This document shows positions 63,896 to 64,000 of a stretch of DNA of 64,000 nt, in pieces (the first letter of the stretch is position 1; the number at the start of each line of letters is the position of its first letter). Position numbers and translations under genes: made by a program. Source of the DNA: Mesorhizobium sp. B2-7-2 (GTDB lineage: Bacteria > Pseudomonadota > Alphaproteobacteria > Rhizobiales > Rhizobiaceae); NCBI RefSeq assembly GCF_006440775.1, contig NZ_VFTZ01000007.1, positions 124,001 through 188,000 on the forward strand. Reading direction: 5' to 3'. The notes under the pieces are model-generated. The model was given only the letters and a program-made list of their open reading frames with translations, was not told the DNA's origin and did no database searches.

Positions 63896-64000
63896 ATGCT
63901 TCGTTCGTACCGCGTTCTTGCGATCAGTCTCGCCTCGCTCGCCTCAGCCAACGGCGCCTTCGCCGATCCGCCGAAATCGCCAACCGTTTCGCCGGCCAAG
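63896..64000 (+). CDS. N-terminus of a secreted protein (cut by window end)
   Basis: Thirty-five codons starting MLRSYRVLAISLASLASANG and continuing AFADPPKSPTVSPAK run to the window edge. The sequence is a typical signal peptide with a likely cleavage after AFA. AGAAGG lies about 7 bases before the ATG. It is divergent from the YfgM-like gene. Nothing can be said about function. Confidence 0.6.
   Translation, partial: MLRSYRVLAISLASLASANGAFADPPKSPTVSPAK

Overview
The window looks like a chromosomal segment of a Mesorhizobium-type bacterium (Alphaproteobacteria, Hyphomicrobiales). The reasons are the high GC content, the BioR/TTATAGATAA biotin circuit, the a-c-b'-b ATP synthase Fo cluster with AtpI, the split glyQ/glyS glycyl-tRNA synthetase, an agp-type alpha-galactoside operon like that of Sinorhizobium, and several dispersed palindromic repeat families typical of rhizobia. 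No rRNA, tRNA, CRISPR array, integrase or transposase gene was recognised.

Layout. 1-3.4 kb: 3' end of bluB, a membrane protein, and a TetR/MFS efflux pair with three shared operators. 3.7-13 kb: housekeeping genes ribB, aroC, a DUF1344 protein, a histidine phosphatase, fabI, a DnaJ-type chaperone, a lipoprotein, pdxH, a crotonase and an acyl-CoA dehydrogenase. 13.4-14.9 kb: a small Cys-motif protein and a GH25 muramidase. 15-25 kb: an alpha-galactoside regulon (AraC activator, GH4, binding protein, two permeases, fused ATPase, second GH4). 25-33 kb: purD, a PhyH dioxygenase with divergent LysR, ubiA, a DUF6101-type protein, an FAD-linked dehydrogenase and Sua5. 33-34.6 kb: two secreted orphans and a hyperacidic protein. 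34.8-40.6 kb: glyS and glyQ, separated by a frameshifted DUF4209-like gene. 40.7-50.7 kb: GNAT, TPR protein, the bioR-bioY-DUF1284 biotin locus, polyprenyl diphosphate synthase, DUF2007, a tRNA methyltransferase-like protein, S49 peptidase, ispE and moaB. 50.8-54.2 kb: GFA protein, glycosyltransferase, radical SAM protein and rnhB. 54.6-57.3 kb: the ATP synthase Fo operon. 57.7-64 kb: SleB hydrolase, MFS/LysR pair, der, a YfgM-like protein and the start of a secreted protein.

The most notable things are not complete new gene systems. (i) Two copies of a palindromic repeat are inserted in frame inside the glyS coding sequence. (ii) A dispersed double-hairpin repeat (7 copies here) has stem arms that covary between copies. 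(iii) ispE has no ATG/GTG/TTG start before its essential N-terminal motif, and an ATC codon lies at ideal distance from a Shine-Dalgarno sequence. (iv) A G-tract inverted repeat covers the aroC stop codon. (v) A HEPN-like DUF4209 gene is broken by a frameshift between glyQ and glyS. (vi) A DUF1284 gene is translationally coupled to bioY under predicted BioR control.

Many start codons were moved inward from the longest reading frame, using Shine-Dalgarno sequences and family N-termini. These choices are stated per gene.
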